Shown in pieces: positions 1 through 6,996 of a stretch of DNA of 7,262 nt. The position numbers and the translations under genes are program-made. The first letter of the stretch is position 1. Each line of letters begins with the position of its first letter. The stretch covers positions 1 through 7,262 of the forward strand of contig DFWT01000260.1 of assembly GCA_002381045.1 (NCBI GenBank), written 5' to 3'. The notes beneath the pieces are model-generated. The model was not told where the DNA came from. It saw only the letters and a list, made by a program, of their open reading frames with translations, and did not search any database. This stretch comes from Rhodoferax sp. UBA4127 (GTDB lineage Bacteria > Pseudomonadota > Gammaproteobacteria > Burkholderiales > Burkholderiaceae_C).

Positions 1-916
1 TCTGGTCGGCGTTGCGCAGGATCGGCACCACCAGACCCCGCGGCGATCCCACGGCAATGCCGATATCGAAGTAGCCGTGGTAGACGATGTCATTGCCGTC
101 CACCGAGGCGTTGAGCACCGGGAACTTCTTGAGCGCATGCACAGCAGCTTTGACGAAGAAACTCATGAAGCCCAATTTGACGCCATGTTCTTTCTCGAAC
201 CGGTCTTGCATGCGCTTGCGCATGTCCATGACCGGGGCCATGTTGATCTCATTGAAGGTGGTCAAAATCGCGTTGGTCGACTGCGACTGCAGCAAACGCT
301 CAGCCACCCGGGCACGCAAGCGGGTCATCGGCACACGCTGCTCAGGGCGACCTGCCAACTCGTTGGCGAGGCTGCTGGCAGGTGCTGCCACTTGTGGCAA
401 TAATGGTGCTGTAGCCCTTGCTGGCATTGTAGGAGCAGCTACCACTTTTGGAGCAGCAGCTGCTGCCAGCACATCACCCTTGGTGACACGGCCATCCTTG
501 CCTGAGCCGACCACCGAGCCAGGTGCCATCTGGTTGTCAGCCATCAGCTTGGCCGCTGCGGGCATGGCCACACCTGCCATCGAACCACCGGTGGTGGCTG
601 CAACAGGCGCAGTCGCCGCGGCTTTTACTGGCGCAGCGGCGGCGGCCGGAGCTGCTGCAGCTGCACCGGCAACCGCTTCGGTATCGATGCGGGCAATCAA
701 CTGGTCGGCAGCGACAGTGCTGCCATCGGCGACGATGATTTCGACAATCACGCCGGCTGATGGGGCTGGCACCTCCAGCACGACCTTATCCGTTTCAACA
801 TCGATCAGGATTTCATCCACAGCGACGGCGTCGCCGACCTTTTTCTTCCATTGCAACAAAGTGGCTTCGGCCACGGATTCCGAGAGTTGCGGGACTTTGA
901 CTTCTACGAGTGCCAT
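1..916 (-). CDS. odhB/sucB: Dihydrolipoyllysine succinyltransferase, E2 of 2-oxoglutarate dehydrogenase (3' end outside window)
   Basis: This is the E2 core of the 2-oxoglutarate dehydrogenase complex. It takes the succinyl group formed by E1 onto a swinging lipoyl arm and passes it to CoA, giving succinyl-CoA in the TCA cycle (cytoplasm). The frame is open from an ATG at 916-914 to the left edge, giving 305 residues. The lipoyl domain covers about residues 1-78, with the lipoylation motif ETDKV and its lysine at K44. An Ala/Pro-rich linker follows (about 81-110). The peripheral subunit-binding domain is at about 117-152, ending in GSGKDGRVTKGDV. A second Ala/Pro linker leads to the acyltransferase domain (from about 192), which breaks off at VVPILRNADQ. 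The HxxxDG active-site motif should lie in the missing roughly 100 C-terminal residues. A weak ribosome site GAAAG lies 7 bases before the ATG. Placement directly after odhA supports the succinyl rather than the acetyl transferase; the single lipoyl domain also fits. Confidence 0.96.
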   Translation of the reverse strand, partial: MALVEVKVPQLSESVAEATLLQWKKKVGDAVAVDEILIDVETDKVVLEVPAPSAGVIVEIIVADGSTVAADQLIARIDTEAVAGAAAAAPAAAAAPVKAAATAPVAATTGGSMAGVAMPAAAKLMADNQMAPGSVVGSGKDGRVTKGDVLAAAAAPKVVAAPTMPARATAPLLPQVAAPASSLANELAGRPEQRVPMTRLRARVAERLLQSQSTNAILTTFNEINMAPVMDMRKRMQDRFEKEHGVKLGFMSFFVKAAVHALKKFPVLNASVDGNDIVYHGYFDIGIAVGSPRGLVVPILRNADQ

Positions 917-923
917 AACAATT

Positions 924-928
924 CTTTC
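924..928 (-). promoter_or_regulatory. Ribosome-binding site of odhB
   Basis: On the minus strand GAAAG stands 7 bases before the ATG at 916. It is only a partial match to the Shine-Dalgarno consensus, but its spacing is right and no better in-frame start lies upstream, so it supports this start. Confidence 0.5.
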
Positions 929-952
929 AATAAATGTGCTTGAGTGTGTGAG

Positions 953-971
953 GACGGGAACGATTCCCGTC
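953..971 (-). repeat. Perfect stem-loop in the odhA-odhB gap
   Basis: The arms GACGGGAA and TTCCCGTC are perfectly complementary over 8 bp, around a 3-base loop (TCG on the minus strand). The structure begins 26 bases after the odhA stop and lies 36 bases before the odhB start, within the same likely transcript. No run of T follows on either strand, so it does not look like an ordinary intrinsic terminator. It may be a processing, stability or attenuation element that sets the E1 to E2 expression ratio, or a protein-binding palindrome. The sequence shows the structure; the role is inferred. Confidence 0.6.
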
Positions 972-997
972 GCCACGGATGGGTTCAGTGCTTGCCT

Positions 998-3865
998 TTA
1001 CTTGGACAAAATGAAACCCTTGAGCTTGCCGAAAGCGCCTTCCACAAGCGCCCGTTGTTGCTCCTGGTGCAGGTGCGAGTACCCAACCGCTGGCGACGCA
1101 GACGCCGCCCGGCCGGAGTAACCCAGCTTTTGCCCCTCAAGCATGTTTTCGTGAATGTAGTGCTGCACAAAGAACCAGGCACCCTGGTTCTGAGGTTCGT
1201 CCTGAGTCCAAACCACCTCGGTGGCGTTCGGATACTTCTTCAACTCAGCCGCGAAGGCCTTGTGTGGAAACGGGTACAACTGCTCCAGGCGCAGGATCGC
1301 GACATCTGTGGCTTCTCTCTCCTCACGCTTCTTGGAGAGGTCGTAGTACACCTTGCCAGAGCACAATACCACCCGTTTGACTTTGTCACCCTTGGGTGAT
1401 TTCGGGTCAGGAATGATGGTCTGAAAGCTGCCTTTGGTGAACTCGGCCAAAGGCGATGCCGCATCCTTGTGGCGCAGCAGCGACTTGGGCGTGAAGATCA
1501 CCAGCGGCTTGCGCAGGTTGCGCACCATCTGGCGGCGCAGCACATGGAAGATCTGGCTGGCTGTGGTGGGCTGCACCAGCTGCATGTTGGTATCTGCAGC
1601 GAGCTGCATGAAACGCTCCACCCGAGCGGAGGAGTGTTCTGGACCTTGGCCTTCGTAGCCGTGGGGCAGCATCATGGTCAAGCCATTGACCCGACCCCAC
1701 TTGACTTCACCGGAGGCAATGAACTGGTCAATCACCACCTGGGCGCCATTGGCAAAGTCACCAAACTGGGCTTCCCAAATCACCAAAGTGTTCGGATCAT
1801 TGGAAGCGTAGCCGTATTCAAAACCCAGCACCGCTTCCTCAGACAAGATGGAGTCGATGACAACAAACGGGGCTTGGTTCTCAGCCACGTTATGCAACGG
1901 CACGTAGGTGCCCACGTCCCACTTTTCGCGGCTTTGGTCATGGATAACGGCATGACGGTGAGTGAAAGTACCACGACCGCAGTCTTCGCCTGACAAGCGA
2001 ACCGCAAAGCCACTGGCCACCAGCGAGGCAAAGGCCATGTGCTCGCCCATACCCCAATCGACCGGGATATCACCACGACCCATGGCAGCCCGATCGTCAT
2101 ATACCTTCTTAACCAGAGGGTGTGGGTTGACGCTGGCAGGAATGGTGGTGATTTTTTCGGCCAGACGTTTCCATTCCGCCATCGGAATGGCGGTGTCGCC
2201 CGCATCGGTCCACTTTTTGCCCAGGAACGGTGACCAATCAACCGCATACTTGCTTTTGAAATTGGTCAATACCGGGTCCACCGTATGACGACCAGCATCC
2301 ATGGCCGAGCGATAGGCCTTGAACATTTCGTCGCCCAAGTTTTCACCCAGACCTTGCGCAGCCAATTTATCAGCGTAGAGTTTGCGGGTGCCAGGATGTT
2401 GGCCGATTTTTTTGTACATCAACGGCTGGGTCAGCGCGGGAGTGTCCTGCTCGTTGTGGCCAAGTTTGCGGAAGCAAACGATGTCAAGCACCACGTCTTT
2501 GCGGAATGCCATGCGGTATTCCAACGCCAGCTTCATGGCCATCACCACGGTCTCAGGGTCATCGCCATTGACGTGCATCACCGGGGCTTCGACACCCTTG
2601 ACGATGTCGGTGCAATACAGCGTAGAGCGGTAATCACGAGGGTCAGAGGTAGTGAAACCGATCTGGTTGTTGATGATGATGTGCACCGTGCCTGCAGTGG
2701 TGTAGCCTCGGGTTTGCGCCAGCGCCAGAGTTTCCTGATTCACACCTTGACCAGCAAACGCCGCATCACCGTGCACCAGCACTGGCAAAACCTGTCGGCC
2801 GGTAGGATCAGCACGACGGTCCATGCGGGCGCGCACCGAGCCTTCCACCACCGGATTCACAATTTCAAGGTGCGACGGATTGAAAGCCAGACTCAAGTGC
2901 ACCGGGCCACCGGGCGTGGTCACGTCCGAGCTGAAACCTTGGTGGTACTTCACGTCCCCTGCTGGCAGGTCTTCAGGCGCAGTGTGGTCAAACTCGGCAA
3001 ACAAATCGGCAGGCATTTTGCCCAGTGTGTTTACCAAAACATTCAGTCGGCCACGGTGTGCCATGCCGATCACAATTTCCTGCACACCCAAGCTGCCAGC
3101 CTGTTGGATCAACTGATCCATGGCGGCAATGAAGCTCTCGCCCCCTTCAAGCGAAAATCGCTTTTGACCGACGTACTTGGTGTGCAAGAAGCGCTCTAGG
3201 CCTTCGGCGGCGGTCAGGCGGTCCAAAATGTGCTTTTTCTGATCCGCGTTGAAATTTGGCTTGCTGCGAACGCTTTCCAGTTTTTCCTGCCACCAGCGCT
3301 TTTGCGTCTGATCGGTCAGGTATTGGTATTCCGCACCCAAGGTGCCACAGTACGTTTCCCGCAGGTCGTTAAGCAACTCCCTTAAAGGCATTTTGTCTTT
3401 GCCAAAGAACGTATTGCTCGTATCGAATACGGTCTCAAAGTCGGCATCCTTGAACCCGTAAAAGGCGGGGTCAAGTTCGGGAATGTTCGGGCGCTCGGTG
3501 CGCTTCAAGGGATCGAGATCAGCCCAATTGGAACCTACGTTACGGTACGCGGCAATGAGCTGTTGTGCTGCGGTTCGCTTTCGCCCCAATTCGGCGTCGA
3601 CACTGGCCACCACCACTTTGGTACCACCGGCTTTGGCGCGCTGCGCAAAGGCATCGATGACTGGCTGATGTGGCACGTCACGAGCATTGCTGCCGTCCAC
3701 GGCAGGAACGTTTTGCAGCGCATCAAAGTAGTCACGCCAGTTGTCTGGCACGCTGCCTGGATTGGCAAGGTAGTTTTCGTACATCTCTTCGACGTACGGG
3801 GCGTTCCCACCGAACAGGTAGGTGTTCGCCTGATAGGCTTGATAGACCGAGTTTGTCTCACTCAT
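998..3865 (-). CDS. odhA/sucA: 2-oxoglutarate dehydrogenase E1 component
   Basis: This is the ThDP-dependent E1 that decarboxylates 2-oxoglutarate and succinylates the lipoyl arm of E2, the rate-setting step of the TCA-cycle complex. The product has 955 residues, close to the 933 of the E. coli enzyme. The N-terminal E1o segment that contacts the complex is at about 16-50 (YLFGGNAPYVEEMYENYL). The first catalytic domain has GMAHRGRLNVL (267-277, with H270), NPSHLE (329-334, H332), INNQIGF (398-404) and the GDD of the ThDP/Mg site (434-436), then HNEQD (470-474). The transketolase-like pyrimidine domain carries GRGTFTHRHAV (630-640), SEEAVLGFEYGY (675-686) and LPHGYEGQGPEHSSARVERF (733-752). 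The C-terminal domain ends with WTQDEPQNQGAW (886-897) and FILSK. No key residue appears lost. The start ATG at 3865-3863 gives the usual MSETNSVYQAYQANTYLF N-terminus, although its ribosome site is weak. odhB follows after 81 bases, so the two are probably cotranscribed. Confidence 0.97.
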   Translation of the reverse strand: MSETNSVYQAYQANTYLFGGNAPYVEEMYENYLANPGSVPDNWRDYFDALQNVPAVDGSNARDVPHQPVIDAFAQRAKAGGTKVVVASVDAELGRKRTAAQQLIAAYRNVGSNWADLDPLKRTERPNIPELDPAFYGFKDADFETVFDTSNTFFGKDKMPLRELLNDLRETYCGTLGAEYQYLTDQTQKRWWQEKLESVRSKPNFNADQKKHILDRLTAAEGLERFLHTKYVGQKRFSLEGGESFIAAMDQLIQQAGSLGVQEIVIGMAHRGRLNVLVNTLGKMPADLFAEFDHTAPEDLPAGDVKYHQGFSSDVTTPGGPVHLSLAFNPSHLEIVNPVVEGSVRARMDRRADPTGRQVLPVLVHGDAAFAGQGVNQETLALAQTRGYTTAGTVHIIINNQIGFTTSDPRDYRSTLYCTDIVKGVEAPVMHVNGDDPETVVMAMKLALEYRMAFRKDVVLDIVCFRKLGHNEQDTPALTQPLMYKKIGQHPGTRKLYADKLAAQGLGENLGDEMFKAYRSAMDAGRHTVDPVLTNFKSKYAVDWSPFLGKKWTDAGDTAIPMAEWKRLAEKITTIPASVNPHPLVKKVYDDRAAMGRGDIPVDWGMGEHMAFASLVASGFAVRLSGEDCGRGTFTHRHAVIHDQSREKWDVGTYVPLHNVAENQAPFVVIDSILSEEAVLGFEYGYASNDPNTLVIWEAQFGDFANGAQVVIDQFIASGEVKWGRVNGLTMMLPHGYEGQGPEHSSARVERFMQLAADTNMQLVQPTTASQIFHVLRRQMVRNLRKPLVIFTPKSLLRHKDAASPLAEFTKGSFQTIIPDPKSPKGDKVKRVVLCSGKVYYDLSKKREEREATDVAILRLEQLYPFPHKAFAAELKKYPNATEVVWTQDEPQNQGAWFFVQHYIHENMLEGQKLGYSGRAASASPAVGYSHLHQEQQRALVEGAFGKLKGFILSK

Positions 3866-3882
3866 GTTTCGCTGACTTTCAT
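3862..3882 (-). other. Possible six-codon leader ORF overlapping the odhA start
   Basis: An ATG at 3882-3880 opens a six-codon frame (MKVSET) whose TGA at 3864-3862 overlaps the odhA ATG in the ATGA arrangement often seen in translational coupling. An AAGGG lies only 2 bases before this ATG, which is too close for a good ribosome site. The mini-ORF may well be chance, and it is recorded because odhA itself lacks a strong Shine-Dalgarno. Confidence 0.15.
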
Positions 3883-4046
3883 TTCCCTTGGGGAAACTTT
3901 AGCTGGTTAAAGCTGTTGGTTTGTTAACCTCCCGCGTCACGGCTTGACCGTTTGGCGGATGCGACTGTGGCGTTGGAAGGGCCTTTTGCTGGGAGGATTG
4001 TGACACCCCGAAGGCGACACAATCCTTACAAAGGTTGAGCCTGTGC
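3866..4046. other. Spacer between prpE and odhA
   Basis: This 181-base gap has no recognisable gene. Near odhA it holds two small inverted repeats. TTTCCC/GGGAAA (3882-3887 and 3891-3896) has a 3-base loop. CTTTA/TAAAG (3897-3901 and 3908-3912) has a 6-base loop. Near prpE it holds the larger hairpin at 3994-4026. I could not find a pair of convincing -35 and -10 boxes for odhA. Either the promoter is non-consensus or odhA is at least partly read through from prpE. Confidence 0.6.
3994..4026 (-). terminator. Long hairpin after prpE, possible terminator or 3' stabiliser
   Basis: On the minus strand AGGATTGTG pairs perfectly with CACAATCCT (9 bp) across 15 bases. Inside, after one T-T mismatch, a further four pairs can form (CGCC with GGTG, one G-T wobble), capped by a TTCGG loop. 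It starts 20 bases after the prpE stop. The sequence following it is CCCAGCAAAAGG, without a T run, so classical intrinsic termination is doubtful. It could act as a Rho-dependent 3' end barrier, a partial terminator before odhA, or an mRNA processing site. Confidence 0.4.
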
Positions 4047-5942
4047 TCAGGAGTTGAGCAAATCTTTGATTTGCTGCAATGCGGCTGGATCGTCCATGGT
4101 GGTGAGGTCGCCAGGGTCACGGCCTTCGCACACCGCCGTGATGGCGCGGCGCAGGCACTTGCCACTGCGGGTCTTGGGCAGGACCGTGACAAACCGCACA
4201 CGTGCCGGGCGTGCCACGGCACCCAGGTCACGGTCAACCAGCTTGAAGATTTCGGCTTCCAGCTTGGCTGCACCGGCTTCGTCGGCCACCAAAGTGGCGT
4301 CTTTGGCCACCGCGAATGCCATGGCGACTTGACCTTTGAGTTGATCGGCCACACCCACGACCGCAACCTCGGCCACATTCGGGTGGGCGGCTATGCTCTC
4401 TTCAATCTCACGGGTGCCCAAGCGGTGGCCAGCCACGTTGATCACATCATCAGTGCGTCCGAGAATAAAGTAATAGCCATCGGCGTCGCGCACACCCCAG
4501 TCAAAGGTGCTGTAGATCAGCTTGCCAGGCACGCTCTTCCAGTACGTGTTGACAAATCGCGCATCGTCACGCCACACGGTTTGCATGCAACCGGGCGGCA
4601 AGGGGCCTTCCACGGCGACCACGCCTTTTTGGTTTGCACCAGTTAGTTCTTCACCCGTTTGGTCGTCAAGCAGTTTGACGTTGTAGCCATACACCGCTTT
4701 GCCAGGTGAGCCGAACTTGGTGACCGCCTTTTCAACGCCATTGCAAAGGGCCAGAATCGGCCAACCCGTCTCTGTTTGCCAGTAGTTGTCAATGATCGGC
4801 TTGCCTAGACCGTCGCTGATCCACTGCGCAGTGGGCTCATCCAGTGGCTCGCCGGCCAGGAACAGGGCACGCAAGCTGGACAAATCGTATTTGGCGAGCA
4901 GTGCAGGGTCTTGCTTTTTGAGCACGCGAACGGCCGTCGGCGCGCTGAACATCACGGTCACCTTGTATTTCTCAACCAGACTCCACCAGATGCCGCCGTC
5001 CGGACGTGTGGGCAAACCTTCATACATGATGGTGGCCATACCGCCAATCAAGGGGCCATAAATGATGTAGCTGTGGCCCACCACCCAACCGATGTCACTG
5101 GTCGAAAAATAAGTTTCGCCAGGATTGCCAGCATAGATGTGCTTCATGCTGGCGGCCAGCGCCACGCAGTAGCCGCCAGTGTCGCGCTGCACGCCCTTTG
5201 GTTTGCCCGTCGTTCCGCTGGTGTACAGGGTATAGCTTGGATGGGTGGAATCGACCCATTCACATTCCACCACGGTGTTCAGATTCTTTTCGCGCAATGG
5301 TGCCCACAATTTGTCGCGCCCCGCCACCATTGCCATGGGTACAAGACCCCGGTCGACCAACAGGACCGATTCGGGTTTGTATTTGGACAGGCTGATGGCT
5401 TCGTCCAGCAACGGTTTGTACCCCACCGCTTTGCCGCCGCGCGAACCTGCATCGGCGCTGATGATGGCTTTGGGCTCAGCATCTTCAATTCGCGAGGCCA
5501 GTGAACCAGACGCAAAGCCACCAAACACCACTGAGTGAATCGCGCCAATGCGGGTACAGGCCAACATGGCAAATGCGGCTTCGGCAATCATCGGCATATA
5601 AATCAACACCCGATCACCCTTTTGGACCCCCAGTTCCTTCAGCACCGCGGCCATGCGCTGTACTTCGGCGTGCAGTTCGCGGAAGGAGTAGACCTTTTCC
5701 TGATTGGTTTCAGTCGAGACAAAAATCAGCGCGGCTTGGTCGGGGCGGTCTTTCAGGTGGCGGTCCACCGCGTTGTGGCACAGATTTGTGACACCACCCA
5801 CAAACCATTTGGCAAACGGTGGATTGCTGTAGTCGCACACCTGTTTGGGCTGCACTTTCCAATCTACCATTTGGGCCTGCTCTCCCCAAAAGCCATCGCG
5901 GTCAGTGAGCGAACGTTGGTGAAACTCAGCGTAATTTGTCAT
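4047..5942 (-). CDS. prpE: Propionyl-CoA synthetase (propionate-CoA ligase)
   Basis: This enzyme of the acyl-adenylate family converts propionate, ATP and CoA to propionyl-CoA, AMP and PPi in the cytoplasm, normally feeding the methylcitrate cycle. Its 631 residues match PrpE (about 628) rather than the longer acetyl-CoA synthetases. The N-terminal cap with PPFAKWFVGG is at 41-50. The P-loop-like adenylation motif YTSGTTGKPKG is at 240-250. The acyl-pocket motif NYWQTETGWP at 386-395 has Tyr-Trp where acetyl-CoA synthetases usually have Trp-Trp, which favours propionate. GRTDDVINVAGHRLGT (495-510) is the hinge and C-terminal domain. PKTRSGK carries the catalytic lysine K595, the residue that acetylation controls in Salmonella (K592 there). 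The start ATG has a good GGAGA ribosome site 6 bases upstream. Unusually, no prpB, prpC or prpD is beside it. It is codirectional with odhA, 181 bases away. A general short-chain acyl-CoA ligase is the main alternative. Confidence 0.94.
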   Translation of the reverse strand: MTNYAEFHQRSLTDRDGFWGEQAQMVDWKVQPKQVCDYSNPPFAKWFVGGVTNLCHNAVDRHLKDRPDQAALIFVSTETNQEKVYSFRELHAEVQRMAAVLKELGVQKGDRVLIYMPMIAEAAFAMLACTRIGAIHSVVFGGFASGSLASRIEDAEPKAIISADAGSRGGKAVGYKPLLDEAISLSKYKPESVLLVDRGLVPMAMVAGRDKLWAPLREKNLNTVVECEWVDSTHPSYTLYTSGTTGKPKGVQRDTGGYCVALAASMKHIYAGNPGETYFSTSDIGWVVGHSYIIYGPLIGGMATIMYEGLPTRPDGGIWWSLVEKYKVTVMFSAPTAVRVLKKQDPALLAKYDLSSLRALFLAGEPLDEPTAQWISDGLGKPIIDNYWQTETGWPILALCNGVEKAVTKFGSPGKAVYGYNVKLLDDQTGEELTGANQKGVVAVEGPLPPGCMQTVWRDDARFVNTYWKSVPGKLIYSTFDWGVRDADGYYFILGRTDDVINVAGHRLGTREIEESIAAHPNVAEVAVVGVADQLKGQVAMAFAVAKDATLVADEAGAAKLEAEIFKLVDRDLGAVARPARVRFVTVLPKTRSGKCLRRAITAVCEGRDPGDLTTMDDPAALQQIKDLLNS

Positions 5943-5948
5943 GGTTTG

Positions 5949-5953
5949 TCTCC
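5949..5953 (-). promoter_or_regulatory. Ribosome-binding site of prpE
   Basis: GGAGA on the minus strand stands 6 bases before the ATG at 5942. It is a strong Shine-Dalgarno match and fixes the prpE start. Confidence 0.75.
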
Positions 5954-5980
5954 GATGTTTGTAGGTAAACTGAATTCATA

Positions 5981-5986
5981 ATTATG
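5981..5986 (-). promoter_or_regulatory. Candidate -10 box of a prpE promoter
   Basis: CATAAT on the minus strand matches the sigma-70 -10 consensus at five of six positions and sits in a locally AT-rich stretch about 39 bases before the prpE ATG. No TTGACA-like -35 box is visible 16-18 bases upstream. That place is taken by an arm of the palindrome at 5999-6020, which would fit an activator-dependent or repressor-controlled promoter. Confidence 0.35.
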
Positions 5987-5998
5987 TAGGATGAACTT

Positions 5999-6020
5999 GC
6001 TGCACCCTGACGGGTGCAGC
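5999..6020. repeat. Perfect palindrome in the prpE-aroD divergent region
   Basis: The arms GCTGCACCC and GGGTGCAGC are perfectly complementary over 9 bp with a 4-base centre (TGAC on the plus strand). It lies 57 bases before the prpE start and 109 bases before the aroD start, overlapping the expected -35 position of the candidate prpE promoter. It may be a dimeric transcription-factor operator, or a hairpin if a transcript crosses it. No T run follows on either strand, so a terminator is unlikely. I cannot name the regulator. Confidence 0.55.
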
Positions 6021-6118
6021 CGAAGTATCTACCGAAAACGCTTGTCCACACCAGACAATCAGTCACTCCATCACGTACAGTGCCACCCGTGACCTTTGCG
6101 TCCGATCGACCATTTTTC

Positions 6119-6123
6119 GAGAG
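6119..6123 (+). promoter_or_regulatory. Ribosome-binding site deciding the aroD TTG start
   Basis: GAGAG stands 6 bases before the TTG at 6130. The same frame stays open upstream to a TGA at 5992 but contains no ATG or GTG, so this purine-rich site is what selects TTG as the start. Confidence 0.5.
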
Positions 6124-6129
6124 CTTGCC

Positions 6130-6906
6130 TTGCTGAACTACAAACCCATTGCATTGAACGGAAAGCCGGTTGCCAACGGCAAGTTTCCACTGATTTGCAC
6201 ACCCTTGGTAGGACGAACGCTTACCGATATTCTGGCTGAGCTTGATTTGGTCTTGCCAAAAAAACCGGACTTGCTGGAGTGGCGTGTTGACTACTTTGAA
6301 GGAATTGTTGACACAGCCCTTGTCATATCTGTGGCAAAAGCTATCAAAACAGCAGCAAACGGCATCCCCCTGTTGTTCACTCGCCGGTCCTTCATGGAAG
6401 GTGGCGAGCGCATCGCATTGAACGAAGACCAGATGGTTGCACTGTACAGCGCGGTGTGCGCCAGTAAATACATTGACCTGATTGACTATGAAATGGTCAA
6501 TGACGCCGCCAACATCGCGCAGGTGCGGGACGCTGCCCACGCCAATGGCATCAGCCTGGTTCTTTCATTTCACAATTTCAAGTGCACCCCTGAACAGGAA
6601 ACCTTGGTTGGCAAATTCATCACCGCAGAACGGCTGGGCGCAGATATCGCCAAAGTCGCAGTCATGCCAAACGACCCGGACGATGTGCTGACCCTGCTGT
6701 CCGCCACCCGGCAAGCCAGCGGACAAGTGCAGATACCTGTCATCAGCATGTCCATGGGGTCTTATGGCGCCCAGACTCGCCTGTTCGGCTGGGTTTATGG
6801 CTCTGCGCTGACATTTGCAGTAGGCGCCCGCGGCTCCGCACCGGGTCAGATCCCCATTGAAGACTTGAGCATGGTGCTGAACGTTTTACAAAATCCGCGA
6901 CCCTGA
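6130..6906 (+). CDS. aroD: Type I 3-dehydroquinate dehydratase
   Basis: It dehydrates 3-dehydroquinate to 3-dehydroshikimate through a Schiff base, the third step of the shikimate pathway and also a step of quinate breakdown (cytoplasm). The 258 residues form one TIM-barrel domain, close to the 252 of the enteric enzyme. Visible active-site motifs are LLEWRVD (48-54, E50 and R52), FTRR (83-86), SFHNF (146-150, with the general acid/base H148), DIAKVAVMP (172-180, with the Schiff-base lysine K175), ISMSMG (205-210), the substrate-binding arginine in TRLFG (216-220, R217) and GSAPGQI (235-241). The start is a TTG preceded by GAGAG; no ATG or GTG exists in frame upstream to the preceding stop. 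The gene is divergent from prpE and convergent with the hydrolase on its right, so it is probably monocistronic. Many Burkholderiales use the unrelated type II enzyme AroQ for aromatic synthesis, so this may be a second isozyme; that is inference. Confidence 0.93.
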   Translation: MLNYKPIALNGKPVANGKFPLICTPLVGRTLTDILAELDLVLPKKPDLLEWRVDYFEGIVDTALVISVAKAIKTAANGIPLLFTRRSFMEGGERIALNEDQMVALYSAVCASKYIDLIDYEMVNDAANIAQVRDAAHANGISLVLSFHNFKCTPEQETLVGKFITAERLGADIAKVAVMPNDPDDVLTLLSATRQASGQVQIPVISMSMGSYGAQTRLFGWVYGSALTFAVGARGSAPGQIPIEDLSMVLNVLQNPRP

Positions 6907-6996
6907 ATGCGGATGGTGCTTAAGGTGGGGCAAGTCAACCAGCCAATTGCTACGTACTTTATAGCTTATTACCGTTTAATCAAAAGGGCTAGGGGA
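6907..6996. other. Convergent gap between aroD and the hydrolase gene
   Basis: These 90 bases are locally AT-rich in their right half and contain no recognisable gene. Since both flanking genes end here a bidirectional terminator would be expected, but I see only weak pairings: GCTA/TAGC around 6949-6965, and AAAA/TTTT around 6982-7003 enclosing unpaired G-rich sequence. No convincing intrinsic terminator can be called. Confidence 0.5.

Noticed and set aside
953..971. Reading the odhA-odhB hairpin as an intrinsic terminator
   Set aside because: No T run follows the stem on either strand, and terminating here would separate two subunits of the same complex.
87..1121. Long plus-strand open frame of 344 codons opposite odhB
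   Set aside because: It is antisense to a clear E2 gene. Its Ala/Thr/Ser-rich, low-complexity product arises from codon bias of the Ala/Pro linkers on the other strand, and it shows no recognisable domain.
2285..3199. Plus-strand open frame of 304 codons opposite odhA
   Set aside because: It lies wholly within the well-supported E1 gene on the other strand, has a His/Arg/Val-rich composition typical of an antisense shadow and no recognisable motif.
4035..4646. Plus-strand open frame of 203 codons opposite the 3' part of prpE
   Set aside because: It is antisense to the conserved PrpE C-terminal domain, including the catalytic lysine region, and has no domain of its own.
5926..6540. Minus-strand open frame of 204 codons spanning the prpE-aroD gap and the first half of aroD
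   Set aside because: It is antisense to the conserved aroD active-site region, overlaps the prpE start and its ribosome site, and its product has no family features. The candidate prpE promoter and palindrome explain the gap better.
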